Shown piece after piece: positions 1-7,781 of a stretch of DNA of 64,000 nucleotides (position 1 is the stretch's first letter; every line of letters starts with the position of its first letter). The position numbers and the translations under genes are program-made. This DNA comes from Mongoliitalea daihaiensis. Lineage in GTDB: Bacteria; Bacteroidota; Bacteroidia; Cytophagales; Cyclobacteriaceae. The notes below the pieces were generated by a model. It was not told the DNA's origin and did no database searches. It worked only from the letters and a program-made list of their open reading frames with translations. The stretch spans positions 2,578,001 through 2,642,000 of the forward strand of contig NZ_CP063779.1 of NCBI RefSeq assembly GCF_021596945.1, written 5' to 3'.

Positions 1-539
1 GTTAATGCATCACTTAAACGCTGGTCAATTCGTAATTCAGGAGCATTTCGCTGAATATTCCAAGTCGTCTTTAAGTTTTCAGGATCTACTTTTCCCAAAT
101 AGAGATGAGAAGAAAGTAAGATAAAGGCATCTGTCAATAAAATATCTACTGAAGCAAGCGCCATGGGATCAACGGCTAATCCAAGCTTTTGGATGCGTTC
201 CAATTGATCAAACAATTCATTGATTGCATCTAAATGATAATCTTGTGGGTTTAGGCCATCAAATTTTGCTTGTTGTATTTCATAGCGCATTTCATAGGCA
301 ATTTCAAAAAGTTTTTTACCATTGGACCAAGCAAATTCAAAATCTCTATGCTGATAGAAATTTTGAATTACTACAGAGCTGTATAGGGATCTCCCAACTA
401 CTTTTGGTTTTTTTTCATTTTGGCTTGACTCTATCAACTGCCTGATTAAAAAATCCTGTGGGGGAGAAAAGTTCATTACTTGCTGGGCAACGCTTAAGTG
501 CCCAACAAGTAAAAATAAAATGAGGAGTGCTCTGTACAT
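1..539 (-). CDS. L,D-transpeptidase family protein, N-terminal part (runs off the window)
   Basis: I translated this partial minus-strand frame by hand. It starts at ATG 539 (a second in-frame ATG lies at 545) and runs off the left edge, giving about 179 residues. It opens with a signal peptide ending near LSVAQQ. The rest resembles the scaffold domain of YcbB/LdtD-type L,D-transpeptidases: an aromatic-rich segment (FYQHRDFEFAW), then LNPQDYHLDAI, then DILLTDAFILLSSHLYLGKVDP. Enzymes of this family make 3-3 cross-links in peptidoglycan in the periplasm. The catalytic YkuD domain with its Cys would lie outside the window, so activity cannot be judged. The start lies just after the stop of the GNAT-nitrilase gene (550-552), so the two are probably co-transcribed. 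Confidence 0.75.
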   Translation of the reverse strand, partial: MYRALLILFLLVGHLSVAQQVMNFSPPQDFLIRQLIESSQNEKKPKVVGRSLYSSVVIQNFYQHRDFEFAWSNGKKLFEIAYEMRYEIQQAKFDGLNPQDYHLDAINELFDQLERIQKLGLAVDPMALASVDILLTDAFILLSSHLYLGKVDPENLKTTWNIQRNAPELRIDQRLSDAL

Positions 540-549
540 GATCATTGAG

Positions 550-2082
550 TTATTTTTTTCGCTTCCACTGCACAGAATACAGATCAAGTCTTCGTTGTTC
601 CAAATTCCTAACGGAACCTGCTTTCCGTTGCTTGGTCAATAAGTCTAGGTCAATATCGGCAACAATGGTAGTTTCGGCATTTTCTGAAGCTTGTGCTACA
701 GTAGCATCATGCGGAAAAGAAAAGTCAGAAGGCGAATAAATCGCTGATTGAGAAAATTGGATATCCATATTTTCTACTCGCGGTAAGTTCCCGACTGAAC
801 CAGTGATAGCGACGTAACATTCATTTTCGATGGCACGTGCTTTTGCACAGATATTGACACGCAAGAAGGCGTTTTTGGTATCAGTCCAAAAAGGTACAAA
901 AAGTATATCCATCTCTTGCTCCGCCAGAATTCTCCCTAATTCAGGAAATTCTACATCATAACAAATCAAGATGCCAATTTTACCGGCGTCAGTATCAAAG
1001 ACTTTAATCCCATTTCCCCCTTGTAAACCCCAGTAAGACTGTTCGTCTGGAGTAATATGGAGCTTGTATTGTTTATCAGTAGTTCCGTCCCTACGACATA
1101 AATAGCTTACATTTCTTAGTTTTTTTCCATCATATTCTGGCATGCTGCCTGCGATGATATTGACATTGTAGGAAAGTGCCAAATCGCTCATTCTACTCAC
1201 AATTTCATCGGTATAATCTGCTAAGTTTCGGATGGCTTCAGATGCATCCATATCATTAAATTCAGCTAGTAGGGGTGCATTGAAAAATTCTGGCAGTAAG
1301 CAAAAATCAGATTTATAGCCAGATACGGTATCTACGAAAAATTCTACCTGCTGCATTAAATCATCCACTGAATTGAATCTACGCATTTTCCATTGAACAA
1401 GCCCTAGCCGAACGGTTGATTTTTTGTTTCCAATGAGCTTTTCATCTTTTTCATAATAGATATTGATCCATTCGAGTAAAGTCGCATAGGCTCTTGAATC
1501 GGTATCTTCTGGCAGGTATTTGGTAATTACTTTCCGAACGTGAAATTCATTGGCTAGCTGAAATGAAAGCACAGAGTCAAAAATCTCCTTACTTTTTACC
1601 AAATCAATGTATTTCCTTGGAGTCATCTGATCTGCATACTTGGAGTACCCAGGGATTCTGCCACCTGCAATGATAGAGCGAAGGTTGAGATTTTCGCATA
1701 GTTCCTTCCTAGCATCATATAATCTTCTACCTATTCTCATGCCTCGGTACTCTTGATGGACGAATACATCTGTTCCATACAGGGTGTCTCCATCATTGTC
1801 ATGAGTATCAAATTTCCCAAAACCAGTGATTTGATCATAGGTGTGATTATCGCCAAATTTACCATAGTCTACCACGAGACTTAAGGCTGCTGCTACAACT
1901 TTACCATTATCTTCGATACAAATCTGCCCTTCTGGGAATGCCTTTATTTGATTTTTTAATTCTTGTTTAGTCCAAGCGCCACCTTGGTTTTTATAAATAC
2001 TGACCATGATTTCTCTGATGTCTTCATAGTCTGAAAGTTTAATATTTCGGAGCTTTAGCCGGTGTTCTAATTCATCTCTCAT
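550..2082 (-). CDS. Bifunctional GNAT acetyltransferase / carbon-nitrogen hydrolase (nitrilase family)
   Basis: This 510-residue protein has two domains. Residues about 10-200 look like a GNAT acetyltransferase, with the acetyl-CoA loop region around YRGMRIGRRLYDARKEL. Residues about 225-505 are a carbon-nitrogen hydrolase with the full Glu-Lys-Cys triad visible: Glu in LLPEFFNAPL, Lys in DKQYKLHIT and Cys in ILICYDVEFPE. Such fusions are common in Bacteroidota; the hydrolase domain acts on amide or nitrile C-N bonds, but the natural substrate is unknown to me. There is no signal peptide, so it is probably cytoplasmic. It probably forms a unit with the L,D-transpeptidase gene downstream. A TAnnTTTG element ends only 6 bases upstream of the ATG, so the message may have almost no leader. 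Confidence 0.9.
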   Translation of the reverse strand: MRDELEHRLKLRNIKLSDYEDIREIMVSIYKNQGGAWTKQELKNQIKAFPEGQICIEDNGKVVAAALSLVVDYGKFGDNHTYDQITGFGKFDTHDNDGDTLYGTDVFVHQEYRGMRIGRRLYDARKELCENLNLRSIIAGGRIPGYSKYADQMTPRKYIDLVKSKEIFDSVLSFQLANEFHVRKVITKYLPEDTDSRAYATLLEWINIYYEKDEKLIGNKKSTVRLGLVQWKMRRFNSVDDLMQQVEFFVDTVSGYKSDFCLLPEFFNAPLLAEFNDMDASEAIRNLADYTDEIVSRMSDLALSYNVNIIAGSMPEYDGKKLRNVSYLCRRDGTTDKQYKLHITPDEQSYWGLQGGNGIKVFDTDAGKIGILICYDVEFPELGRILAEQEMDILFVPFWTDTKNAFLRVNICAKARAIENECYVAITGSVGNLPRVENMDIQFSQSAIYSPSDFSFPHDATVAQASENAETTIVADIDLDLLTKQRKAGSVRNLEQRRLDLYSVQWKRKK

Positions 2083-2088
2083 AGATTA

Positions 2089-2096
2089 CAAATATA
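2089..2096 (-). promoter_or_regulatory. -7 element (TATATTTG) for the GNAT-nitrilase gene
   Basis: On the minus strand the bases read TATATTTG, a perfect match to the Bacteroidota -7 consensus TAnnTTTG. I see no TTG at the expected 17-23 base spacing upstream. With transcription starting a few bases after the element, the mRNA would begin at or within a few bases of the start codon at 2082, so it may be leaderless. Confidence 0.5.
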
Positions 2097-2243
2097 CGAA
2101 AAATTAAAGAGATTGGAGATTGTGATAGGTGGTCAGCGACTAAATGAAAGGTTCGAGCAGTAGCTATGTGGAGTAAGGTAATAAAGTAATCATTGATTAG
2201 TTGGATTGTGATTGAGTTTTTGGAACTATAAAATGAAATTTAA

Positions 2244-2297
2244 ATCGCTTGCGATATAAAATCATTCTACATATATTTGTATCGCTCACGATATAAA
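2244..2297 (+). promoter_or_regulatory. ohr promoter flanked by two palindromic operator-like repeats
   Basis: A near-ideal Bacteroidota promoter is present: TTG at 2249-2251, 20 bases, TATATTTG at 2272-2279. Two related imperfect palindromes overlap it. The first, 2244-2255, is ATCGC-TT-GCGAT and contains the TTG. The second, 2280-2293, is TATCG-CTCA-CGATA and starts right after the -7 box. Both are followed by ATAAA, so 17-base direct copies begin at 2244 and 2281, 37 bases apart. Their position makes them good candidates for OhrR binding sites, because the ohrR gene is third in this operon. The operator assignment is inferred. Confidence 0.7.
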
Positions 2298-2307
2298 TTA
2301 ATACATT

Positions 2308-2721
2308 ATGCAAAAATTATATGAAACTTCTGCTACGGCAGTTGGCGGTAGAAATGGAAGTGTGAAGTCTTCAGATGGCGTATTGGAATTGGACGTACGT
2401 CTGCCGAAGGTTTTTGGGGGGCAGGGTGGAAGTTATACCAATCCTGAACAATTATTTGCGGCAGGTTACGCAGCATGCTTTGACAATGCTTTGAATTTTA
2501 TCGCTAAATCTCAACGACTGGCGATTTCTTCCAAGGTGACGGCACATGTAGCCTTGATTCAAGGAACTCCTACTGCTTGGGATTTGGCGGTGACATTAGA
2601 TGTTGAGATTAATGGTTTGGAGGAATCAGAAGCTCAAAAACTAATGGAGCAAGCACACGATAGTTGTCCTTATTCTAGGGCTATCCAGGGAAATGTCCAA
2701 GTAACGTTAAATTTAAAATAA
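2308..2721 (+). CDS. ohr: Organic hydroperoxide resistance protein (Ohr/OsmC family)
   Basis: A 137-residue Ohr-type protein, the usual length for the family. The two redox cysteines are at about residues 57 (AAGYAACFDNAL) and 120 (AHDSCPYSRA), and the N-terminal VGGRNG and RLPKVFGGQGGSYTNPEQLF segments are typical. Ohr reduces organic and fatty-acid hydroperoxides in the cytoplasm using lipoylated partners. It is the first gene of a three-gene operon with glutathione peroxidase (3 bases downstream) and an OhrR-type repressor. Regulation by peroxide through OhrR is expected from the operator-like palindromes at the promoter. Confidence 0.95.
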   Translation: MQKLYETSATAVGGRNGSVKSSDGVLELDVRLPKVFGGQGGSYTNPEQLFAAGYAACFDNALNFIAKSQRLAISSKVTAHVALIQGTPTAWDLAVTLDVEINGLEESEAQKLMEQAHDSCPYSRAIQGNVQVTLNLK

Positions 2722-2724
2722 GTC

Positions 2725-3219
2725 ATGTCAACAAAGTTTTATGAATTTTCTGCCCAAACTCTTCAAGGAAAGGACGTTTCTATGGAGGAGTTTAAAGGAA
2801 AAACAATCTTAGTAGTCAATACAGCAAGTAAATGTGGCCTGACTCCTCAATATGAAGGGTTGGAGAAGTTGTATGAGAAATACAAGGACCAAGGTTTGGT
2901 AATTTTGGGCTTCCCTTGCAATCAATTTGGAAATCAAGAACCAGGAGATGCGTCTAGCATTGCATCTGGGTGCGTATTGAATTATGGTGTAACATTCCCG
3001 ATGTTTGCCAAAATTGAAGTAAATGGCCCTCACACACATCCAATTTTTAAGTATCTAAAAGAGCGCTTGGGTGGTTTTCTAGGATCAAGAATTAAATGGA
3101 ATTTTACTAAATTCTTGATTGATGATAAAGGTCGACCCTTGAAGCGTTATGCTCCCATTACCAAACCGGATCAAATAGAAAAAGATTTGGTCAAAATATT
3201 GGCAAAAAAGGCGTCTTAA
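2725..3219 (+). CDS. Glutathione peroxidase family thiol peroxidase
   Basis: A 164-residue member of the glutathione peroxidase family. The peroxidatic Cys37 sits in [12 protein letters not shown]; the partner residues Gln67-type ([11 protein letters not shown]), Trp125 and Asn126 (IKWNFTKFL) are present. Cys83 is at the position often used as resolving cysteine, so the enzyme probably works with thioredoxin rather than glutathione, as most bacterial members do. There is no signal peptide, so it should act in the cytoplasm. It lies between ohr and ohrR with tight spacing and complements Ohr in removing hydroperoxides. Confidence 0.93.
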   Translation: MSTKFYEFSAQTLQGKDVSMEEFKGKTILVVNTASKCGLTPQYEGLEKLYEKYKDQGLVILGFPCNQFGNQEPGDASSIASGCVLNYGVTFPMFAKIEVNGPHTHPIFKYLKERLGGFLGSRIKWNFTKFLIDDKGRPLKRYAPITKPDQIEKDLVKILAKKAS

Positions 3220-3247
3220 GTACGCAAAAGTGAAAATGGCTTGAGTT

Positions 3248-3685
3248 ATGACAGAAGAGGTATTAAAACTTGATAATCAAATCTGCTTTCCCTTTTATGC
3301 AATGTCCCGTGTTATCATTCGGGGATATCAACCGTATCTGGACAAATTAGGTCTTACCTATACTCAATATCTAGTGATGTTGGTACTTTGGGAACAAGAT
3401 GGTCTGAGTGTAAATGAAATTGCGGAAAGACTCATTTTGAATACCAATACAGTAACTCCCATGCTCAAGCGCATGGAAGGTATGGGCCTATTGGAAAGGA
3501 TCAAAGGGGAAGCAGATGAGCGTAAAGTCTTTATAAATATCACTGAAAAGGGGCAGGCAATGCATGAAGAAGCTTCACGCATTCCGAGCCAATTGCTGCA
3601 GGCTTTGAATCAAGAGGGCAAGGACTTGACAGATCTCTTGGAAATGAGAGATAAGATCAATGAATTATTGCATAGAGGCTACTAA
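3248..3685 (+). CDS. ohrR: MarR-family organic-peroxide sensor/repressor (OhrR-like)
   Basis: A 145-residue MarR-type winged-helix protein. Cys13 in LDNQICFPFYAMSRVI is at the position of the peroxide-sensing cysteine of OhrR, and the segment LTYTQYLVMLVLWE followed by the recognition-helix region NTNTVTPMLKRMEGMGLLER matches the family. On oxidation by organic peroxides OhrR releases DNA and lets ohr be expressed. It is the last gene of the ohr operon, so it would be autoregulated through the palindromes at 2244-2297. Its 3' end overlaps the convergent alkB-like gene by 21 bases. Confidence 0.9.
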   Translation: MTEEVLKLDNQICFPFYAMSRVIIRGYQPYLDKLGLTYTQYLVMLVLWEQDGLSVNEIAERLILNTNTVTPMLKRMEGMGLLERIKGEADERKVFINITEKGQAMHEEASRIPSQLLQALNQEGKDLTDLLEMRDKINELLHRGY

Positions 3686-4723
3686 AGTTGGTGTTTGAGG
3701 AACACGCTTGTTCATCATCCACATCCACAATGGGGGTACCAACGCCATCAGCATGCTTCCGGGATAACCTGTTGGTAATTGAGGACTTTCGTCCATATGT
3801 CTTAGGAGTTGATATTTTCTAGATGCCAAGTAATGGTGATCTGAGTGCCGAGTCAATTCGAATAACACAATTCGCCCCATTTCATGATCAGAATTCCAAG
3901 AATGCTTGGGCAAAACACGCTCATAACGACCAGATTCTAATAAGCGTCGTTGCAACCCATAGTGCTCGATGTAATTGATGGTCTCCAAAAGTAATACGGC
4001 AATCAAGCTTATGGACAGGGCAAAGGGTACCATGGACCAACCGAACATCACCCCAACACTCAGGAGATAAAGGATTTGATAGCATTGAAAGCGAATCATC
4101 TCATTTTTCCACGTCCACATGGAAAGCCCTTTTTTTGCTAAGCGCTCCTTCTCCAACATCCATGCACTCCGATACTGTCCAAAGATAGATCGAAAGAAAA
4201 ACACATATATCCATTCCCCTTTTTTGGCAGTAGCTGGATCTAATGGAGTAGAGACATGTTTGTGATGTCCCCGATTGTGTTCAATGAAAAAATGCATGTA
4301 TAAGACGGGTAAGAGTCCCATTTTTGCAAGAAATTGCTCGCCTTTAGTTGCTCTATGTCCCAATTCATGCGAGACATTGATGCCCAATGCCCCTAAGACT
4401 ACTCCTAAGCTAAAGGTTAAACCAATTTTTTCAATGTTTTCCATAGGTACATTGCTGATGCTGTAAAAGTAAAAACCGATTAGGAGGTAGCAGATGGGGG
4501 CACACAGATAAAGCAAGATATCAAAGAAACGATTCGACAACTTTTCAGCTTCTTTTTCTGGAGAAAGGTTTTCAGTAGAAGCTGGAAGTAAAGCATCGAG
4601 TATTGGGAAAATTCCAAACGCTAAGATCACAGACGCCCAAGACCAAACCCCGCCCAACACCAATGCGAGTAAAAAGGACAAGGGCAGTAGATAAGCGCTG
4701 AGGTATTTTAGATCTTTGAGCAT
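3665..4723 (-). CDS. alkB: AlkB-type alkane/fatty-acyl hydroxylase (membrane di-iron monooxygenase)
   Basis: A 352-residue integral membrane protein with the histidine boxes of alkane 1-monooxygenases: HELGH (about residue 123), EHNRGHHKH, NYIEHYGLQR and the C-terminal RHSDHH. These residues bind the di-iron centre that inserts oxygen into a terminal methyl group, with electrons from rubredoxin. Hydrophobic segments occur at about 10-40, 90-115 and 215-245. No rubredoxin gene is adjacent. The natural substrate could be an alkane, a fatty acid or a lipid. The gene converges on the peroxide-defence operon. A 12-base palindrome lies 23-34 bases upstream of the start. Confidence 0.88.
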   Translation of the reverse strand: MLKDLKYLSAYLLPLSFLLALVLGGVWSWASVILAFGIFPILDALLPASTENLSPEKEAEKLSNRFFDILLYLCAPICYLLIGFYFYSISNVPMENIEKIGLTFSLGVVLGALGINVSHELGHRATKGEQFLAKMGLLPVLYMHFFIEHNRGHHKHVSTPLDPATAKKGEWIYVFFFRSIFGQYRSAWMLEKERLAKKGLSMWTWKNEMIRFQCYQILYLLSVGVMFGWSMVPFALSISLIAVLLLETINYIEHYGLQRRLLESGRYERVLPKHSWNSDHEMGRIVLFELTRHSDHHYLASRKYQLLRHMDESPQLPTGYPGSMLMALVPPLWMWMMNKRVPQTPTLVASMQ

Positions 4724-4745
4724 TTGGGTTAAAGACGGAGTAAAA

Positions 4746-4757
4746 TTAAGTACTTAA
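4746..4757. promoter_or_regulatory. Perfect 12-base palindrome upstream of alkB
   Basis: TTAAGTACTTAA, a perfect palindrome, lies between 23 and 34 bases upstream of the alkB start on the minus strand. The identical palindrome occurs again at 9872-9883 upstream of sdaAB. It may be an operator for a shared regulator; this is inference from position and recurrence only. Confidence 0.35.
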
Positions 4758-4913
4758 ATAAACGTTTAAGATAGCCAATTTTTTTTCATTTATCTTTTGG
4801 CTGCATTAATTTAACTGAAAAATAAATCAAAAATAGATTGCTAAACAAATTGAGTCCTAAGACTCATTCAAAATAAAGATTAAGAATAAAAAATGCTAGC
4901 TAATCCTTTATTC

Positions 4914-4948
4914 TTGATAATGGGAAAACTTCAATGCCCGTAAATTTG
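4914..4948 (+). promoter_or_regulatory. Promoter of the small-peptide/lipoprotein pair
   Basis: TTG at 4914-4916 and TAAATTTG at 4941-4948 are separated by 24 bases, slightly longer than the usual 17-23. The -7 box matches TAnnTTTG exactly, and the start codon at 4974 follows at a normal distance. Confidence 0.5.
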
Positions 4949-4973
4949 AAGAATAACTTAATTTCACACTATA

Positions 4974-5213
4974 ATGAAAAAGATTGTGTCAATGTTCGCG
5001 TTCACCTTGTTCTTATTTGTATTCAGTACAAGTAATTTGAAAGCAAGTTGGTCTTACAAATCAGATGTTGGTTTAGATTTTATGGATGGTAGATTATATG
5101 TTGTTACTCATTGTACAAATAAAATTGGAGATGATTGTACAACACCTGGATCTGCTTCAAGATCGGATATTACAGTTATTTTAGAAATTGCTAAAGCTTT
5201 GGCAAAATTATAA
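4974..5213 (+). CDS. Small exported cysteine-containing peptide (unknown function)
   Basis: A 79-residue product with a clear signal peptide: KK at the start, a hydrophobic core of about 17 residues and a likely cleavage after LKA. The mature part is about 55 residues and has two cysteines five residues apart (THCTNKIGDDCTTPG). I do not recognise a named family with certainty. The architecture and the partnership with a propeller-like lipoprotein resemble the short NVEALA-type peptides that Bacteroidota encode next to six-bladed propeller proteins, but the sequence motif itself is not clearly there. Its stop overlaps the next start (TAATG), so the two are translationally coupled. Confidence 0.7.
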   Translation: MKKIVSMFAFTLFLFVFSTSNLKASWSYKSDVGLDFMDGRLYVVTHCTNKIGDDCTTPGSASRSDITVILEIAKALAKL

Positions 5214-6346
5214 TGATTGGTAAGTTTAGTAATACTAGCGGCTATGAATTCGTAGCCGTTATTTTTCTACTGTTTTCTTGTCATTCTTCCTATGATTATA
5301 CCTACTTTGATAGAGAGGATATTAAGCATGTAGAAGAATTTGATGTAAAGCTTCCTTTTAACTTTGTAAATCAAACAAAATGGTCTGTATATACAGAAAG
5401 TGGGAGGCTTCATCTTCTTGAATATGGTAGAACAAAAGAAGGGGATTTGCTCATTTTCCCATTGGATTTGGAAGCAAAAGCTTATGGTATTCCTATTCAA
5501 ATCCCAAGAGAAGGACCAGAAGGGTTTAACGCAACTGATGCTGCGGTACAAATATTGACAAGAGATTCTATTTTAGTTTTTCCTATACCATCAAAGCGTT
5601 TTTACTTGTATAATGACTTAGGACATCTATTACGTACATATGAATATGAAAGTGAATTTGAATTTTATTTAGCTGGATTCTTCTCATCTGCCATAAAAAT
5701 GGAAAACCATTTGATTTTCCCAACAAGTTCTTCTTTAGTAAGGTATGATGACCCTAGTTATTTTCAAAAGGTTTTGCCTGTTCATGTTTTTGATATTCAC
5801 AATTCTAAGTTTGTTCAAGCACTACCATATCCAAAACAGCTTGAAAAAAAGTATTTGTGGAGCTTCTTGGATGGCGCTTCTTTATCCACTTTTCAAGATT
5901 CTTTGGTTTTGATAAATTTCAGGTTTTCGGATAGTTTGTATACATATTCTACCCAAACTCAAAATGTTCAAAGTAAATTCTTAGGAATTAACGCTGAACC
6001 TTTAGGATTAGTAAAACCTCCAACTAAAGGAGAGGAGCTCAATCTAATACTAAAGGAAAAGGATTACCTATACACATTAGCAGAAGACCATATACTATAC
6101 AGGGTAGTAACTCATTTAGATAAATGGGAAATGAAAAATGTTGCGATACAAGATATTGTCGATTTCAATTATCGACGGATGACGGTAATTAGGCATAATT
6201 CATTGACAAATGAAACTCGTTATATAGATATGCCACTAACCCGCTATTTTATTCCATATAAAGGCAAGCTCATCGTAGGAAGTGTAGATACTTGGGAAGA
6301 TGAAGATAACGACCAATGGAGAAAATTTTTTATTTATGAGTTTTGA
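5213..6346 (+). CDS. DUF4221-like predicted beta-propeller lipoprotein
   Basis: A 377-residue protein with a hydrophobic N-terminus and a lipobox-like end (VIFLLFSC), suggesting a lipoprotein with Cys at about residue 24. The body is beta-rich with repeated strand-turn patterns, for example LHLLEYGRTKEGDLLIFPLDLE, GPEGFNATDAAVQIL and KRFYLYNDLGHLLRTYEYE. These resemble DUF4221 and other 6-bladed-propeller lipoproteins abundant in Cyclobacteriaceae. It is coupled to the small exported peptide just upstream. The function is unknown; the pairing suggests that peptide and propeller act together at the cell surface or in the periplasm. Confidence 0.65.
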   Translation: MIGKFSNTSGYEFVAVIFLLFSCHSSYDYTYFDREDIKHVEEFDVKLPFNFVNQTKWSVYTESGRLHLLEYGRTKEGDLLIFPLDLEAKAYGIPIQIPREGPEGFNATDAAVQILTRDSILVFPIPSKRFYLYNDLGHLLRTYEYESEFEFYLAGFFSSAIKMENHLIFPTSSSLVRYDDPSYFQKVLPVHVFDIHNSKFVQALPYPKQLEKKYLWSFLDGASLSTFQDSLVLINFRFSDSLYTYSTQTQNVQSKFLGINAEPLGLVKPPTKGEELNLILKEKDYLYTLAEDHILYRVVTHLDKWEMKNVAIQDIVDFNYRRMTVIRHNSLTNETRYIDMPLTRYFIPYKGKLIVGSVDTWEDEDNDQWRKFFIYEF

Positions 6347-6384
6347 TTTTTTGAAATACTAAAATTCCCACTTTCACAGTCACC

Positions 6385-6428
6385 TATACAAAAAAGGCCA
6401 GAGAATTTGCTCTGGCCTTTTTTGTATA
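6385..6428. terminator. Bidirectional intrinsic terminator
   Basis: A perfect 19-base inverted repeat (arms 6385-6403 and 6410-6428, loop AATTTG). The GC-rich core GGCCAGAG/CTCTGGCC is flanked by A-runs on the left and T-runs on the right, so it can terminate both the rightward lipoprotein gene and the leftward efflux operon. Confidence 0.92.
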
Positions 6429-6463
6429 CGGAGGATTCATCATCCTACATTCATTCGTTGGGT

Positions 6464-7768
6464 TTATTTCTTTTCTTCCACTTTTGCTGTTTTTACAACA
6501 TCACCCTCTTTTAATTGTTTGGAGACAACAAAGTATGGGCCCACAATCAGTTCCTCACCTTCTGTAATACCTTCTAAAATTTGGATATTATCAAAATCAG
6601 AAATTCCAGTCTTGATTTCTCTGAATTTGGCCTTGCCTTCTTCAATTACAAAAATCAATTCTTTTGGTTTAGTGCTACCATCAGCATTTTTGGTAATTTG
6701 ATCTTCCCGTGTAGTCACTGCACCTAATGGAATGGAAAGCACATTTTCTTTTTTCTGGGTAATGATATCCACACTTGCAGTCATTCCAGGTCTGAAAGGG
6801 AATTTGTTTCTTGCTGTGACAAGGTCCGCATAAGATTCGTTGATGATTCTAATTTTCACCTCAAATTCGGTCACTGCATCAATACTAGCTTTTGTGTTGG
6901 CAGAATTGGCAATAGAGGTAACCACACCTTTAAATTTCTTTCCTGTAGATGCATAGGAATCTACATCAATGAGCGTAGTGTCTCCCAAACTGATACGGAT
7001 GATATCATTTTCGTTTACATTTACCCGAACTTCCATTCTGGCAAGGTCTGCTAAACGAAGCATTTCTGTTCCTGCCATTTGTTGAGTACCTACCACACGT
7101 TCGCCTTTTTCAACCAAAAGCTTGGATACAATACCATTTACAGGAGAATAAACATTTGTTAATCGTAGGTTTTCAGCAGCTTCATCTACGGTAGCTTGAG
7201 CACTTTTAATGATAAATTCAGCAGCTATTACAGATTGTTGTGCTGCATCCAAATCATTGGAAGCAGTAAAGAATGTAGCTTGTATTTGTTCCCAATCTGC
7301 ATCCGAAATGACCTTGTCCTTATGAAGTCGCTCATTTCTCTTATATTCTAATTCGGCTCTAACAAACTGAGCTTCAGAGCGTTTGAGGTTAGCTCTGGAT
7401 TGTGCCAGATTTGCCTTATTTTGATTGAGATTGGCCCGAGCTCTATCGAGTGCTGATATGAAGTTATCGGGGCGGATTTTCACCAATAGATCGCCGACCT
7501 TTACAGAGTCACCGTCCACCACATTTAGTTCGATGATCTCACCTGCTACATCTGGGCTAAGTTTAACTTCGATTTCAGGTTCAATTATGCCAGACCCACT
7601 TACTTTTTCGATGATCGTTGCTTTTTTCGCTGTACTTACCTCTACGCTTACCTCTTTTGGTCCTCCAATCCACCCTGCACTGCGACCGATAATTGCGAAA
7701 ACAATTACAAAACCTAAAATTCCTAAAAGGATATAGATCAATTTATTAGATTTTTGCTTTTTAGCCAT
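6464..7768 (-). CDS. Efflux periplasmic adaptor subunit (HlyD/MacA-like membrane fusion protein)
   Basis: A 434-residue membrane fusion protein. It has an N-terminal membrane anchor (residues about 9-28) and a split lipoyl/barrel-sandwich domain (SPDVAGEIIELNVVDGDSVKVGDLLVKI and SPVNGIVSKLLVEKGERV). Between these is a long alpha-helical hairpin (about 100-205) rich in coiled-coil heptads, and beta-barrel and membrane-proximal domains follow (KFPFRPGMTASVDI). It bridges an inner-membrane pump to TolC. The TolC-like gene lies 13 bases upstream, but no ABC or RND pump gene is adjacent: the next feature downstream is a terminator. The pump partner must be encoded elsewhere. The C-terminal Lys/Glu-rich tail is normal. 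Confidence 0.92.
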   Translation of the reverse strand: MAKKQKSNKLIYILLGILGFVIVFAIIGRSAGWIGGPKEVSVEVSTAKKATIIEKVSGSGIIEPEIEVKLSPDVAGEIIELNVVDGDSVKVGDLLVKIRPDNFISALDRARANLNQNKANLAQSRANLKRSEAQFVRAELEYKRNERLHKDKVISDADWEQIQATFFTASNDLDAAQQSVIAAEFIIKSAQATVDEAAENLRLTNVYSPVNGIVSKLLVEKGERVVGTQQMAGTEMLRLADLARMEVRVNVNENDIIRISLGDTTLIDVDSYASTGKKFKGVVTSIANSANTKASIDAVTEFEVKIRIINESYADLVTARNKFPFRPGMTASVDIITQKKENVLSIPLGAVTTREDQITKNADGSTKPKELIFVIEEGKAKFREIKTGISDFDNIQILEGITEGEELIVGPYFVVSKQLKEGDVVKTAKVEEKK

Positions 7769-7781
7769 TGGTATTGTTCTG

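Noticed and set aside
224-445. Plus-strand open frame of 73 codons near the left edge
   Set aside because: It is antisense to the L,D-transpeptidase coding region, whose family match is clear.
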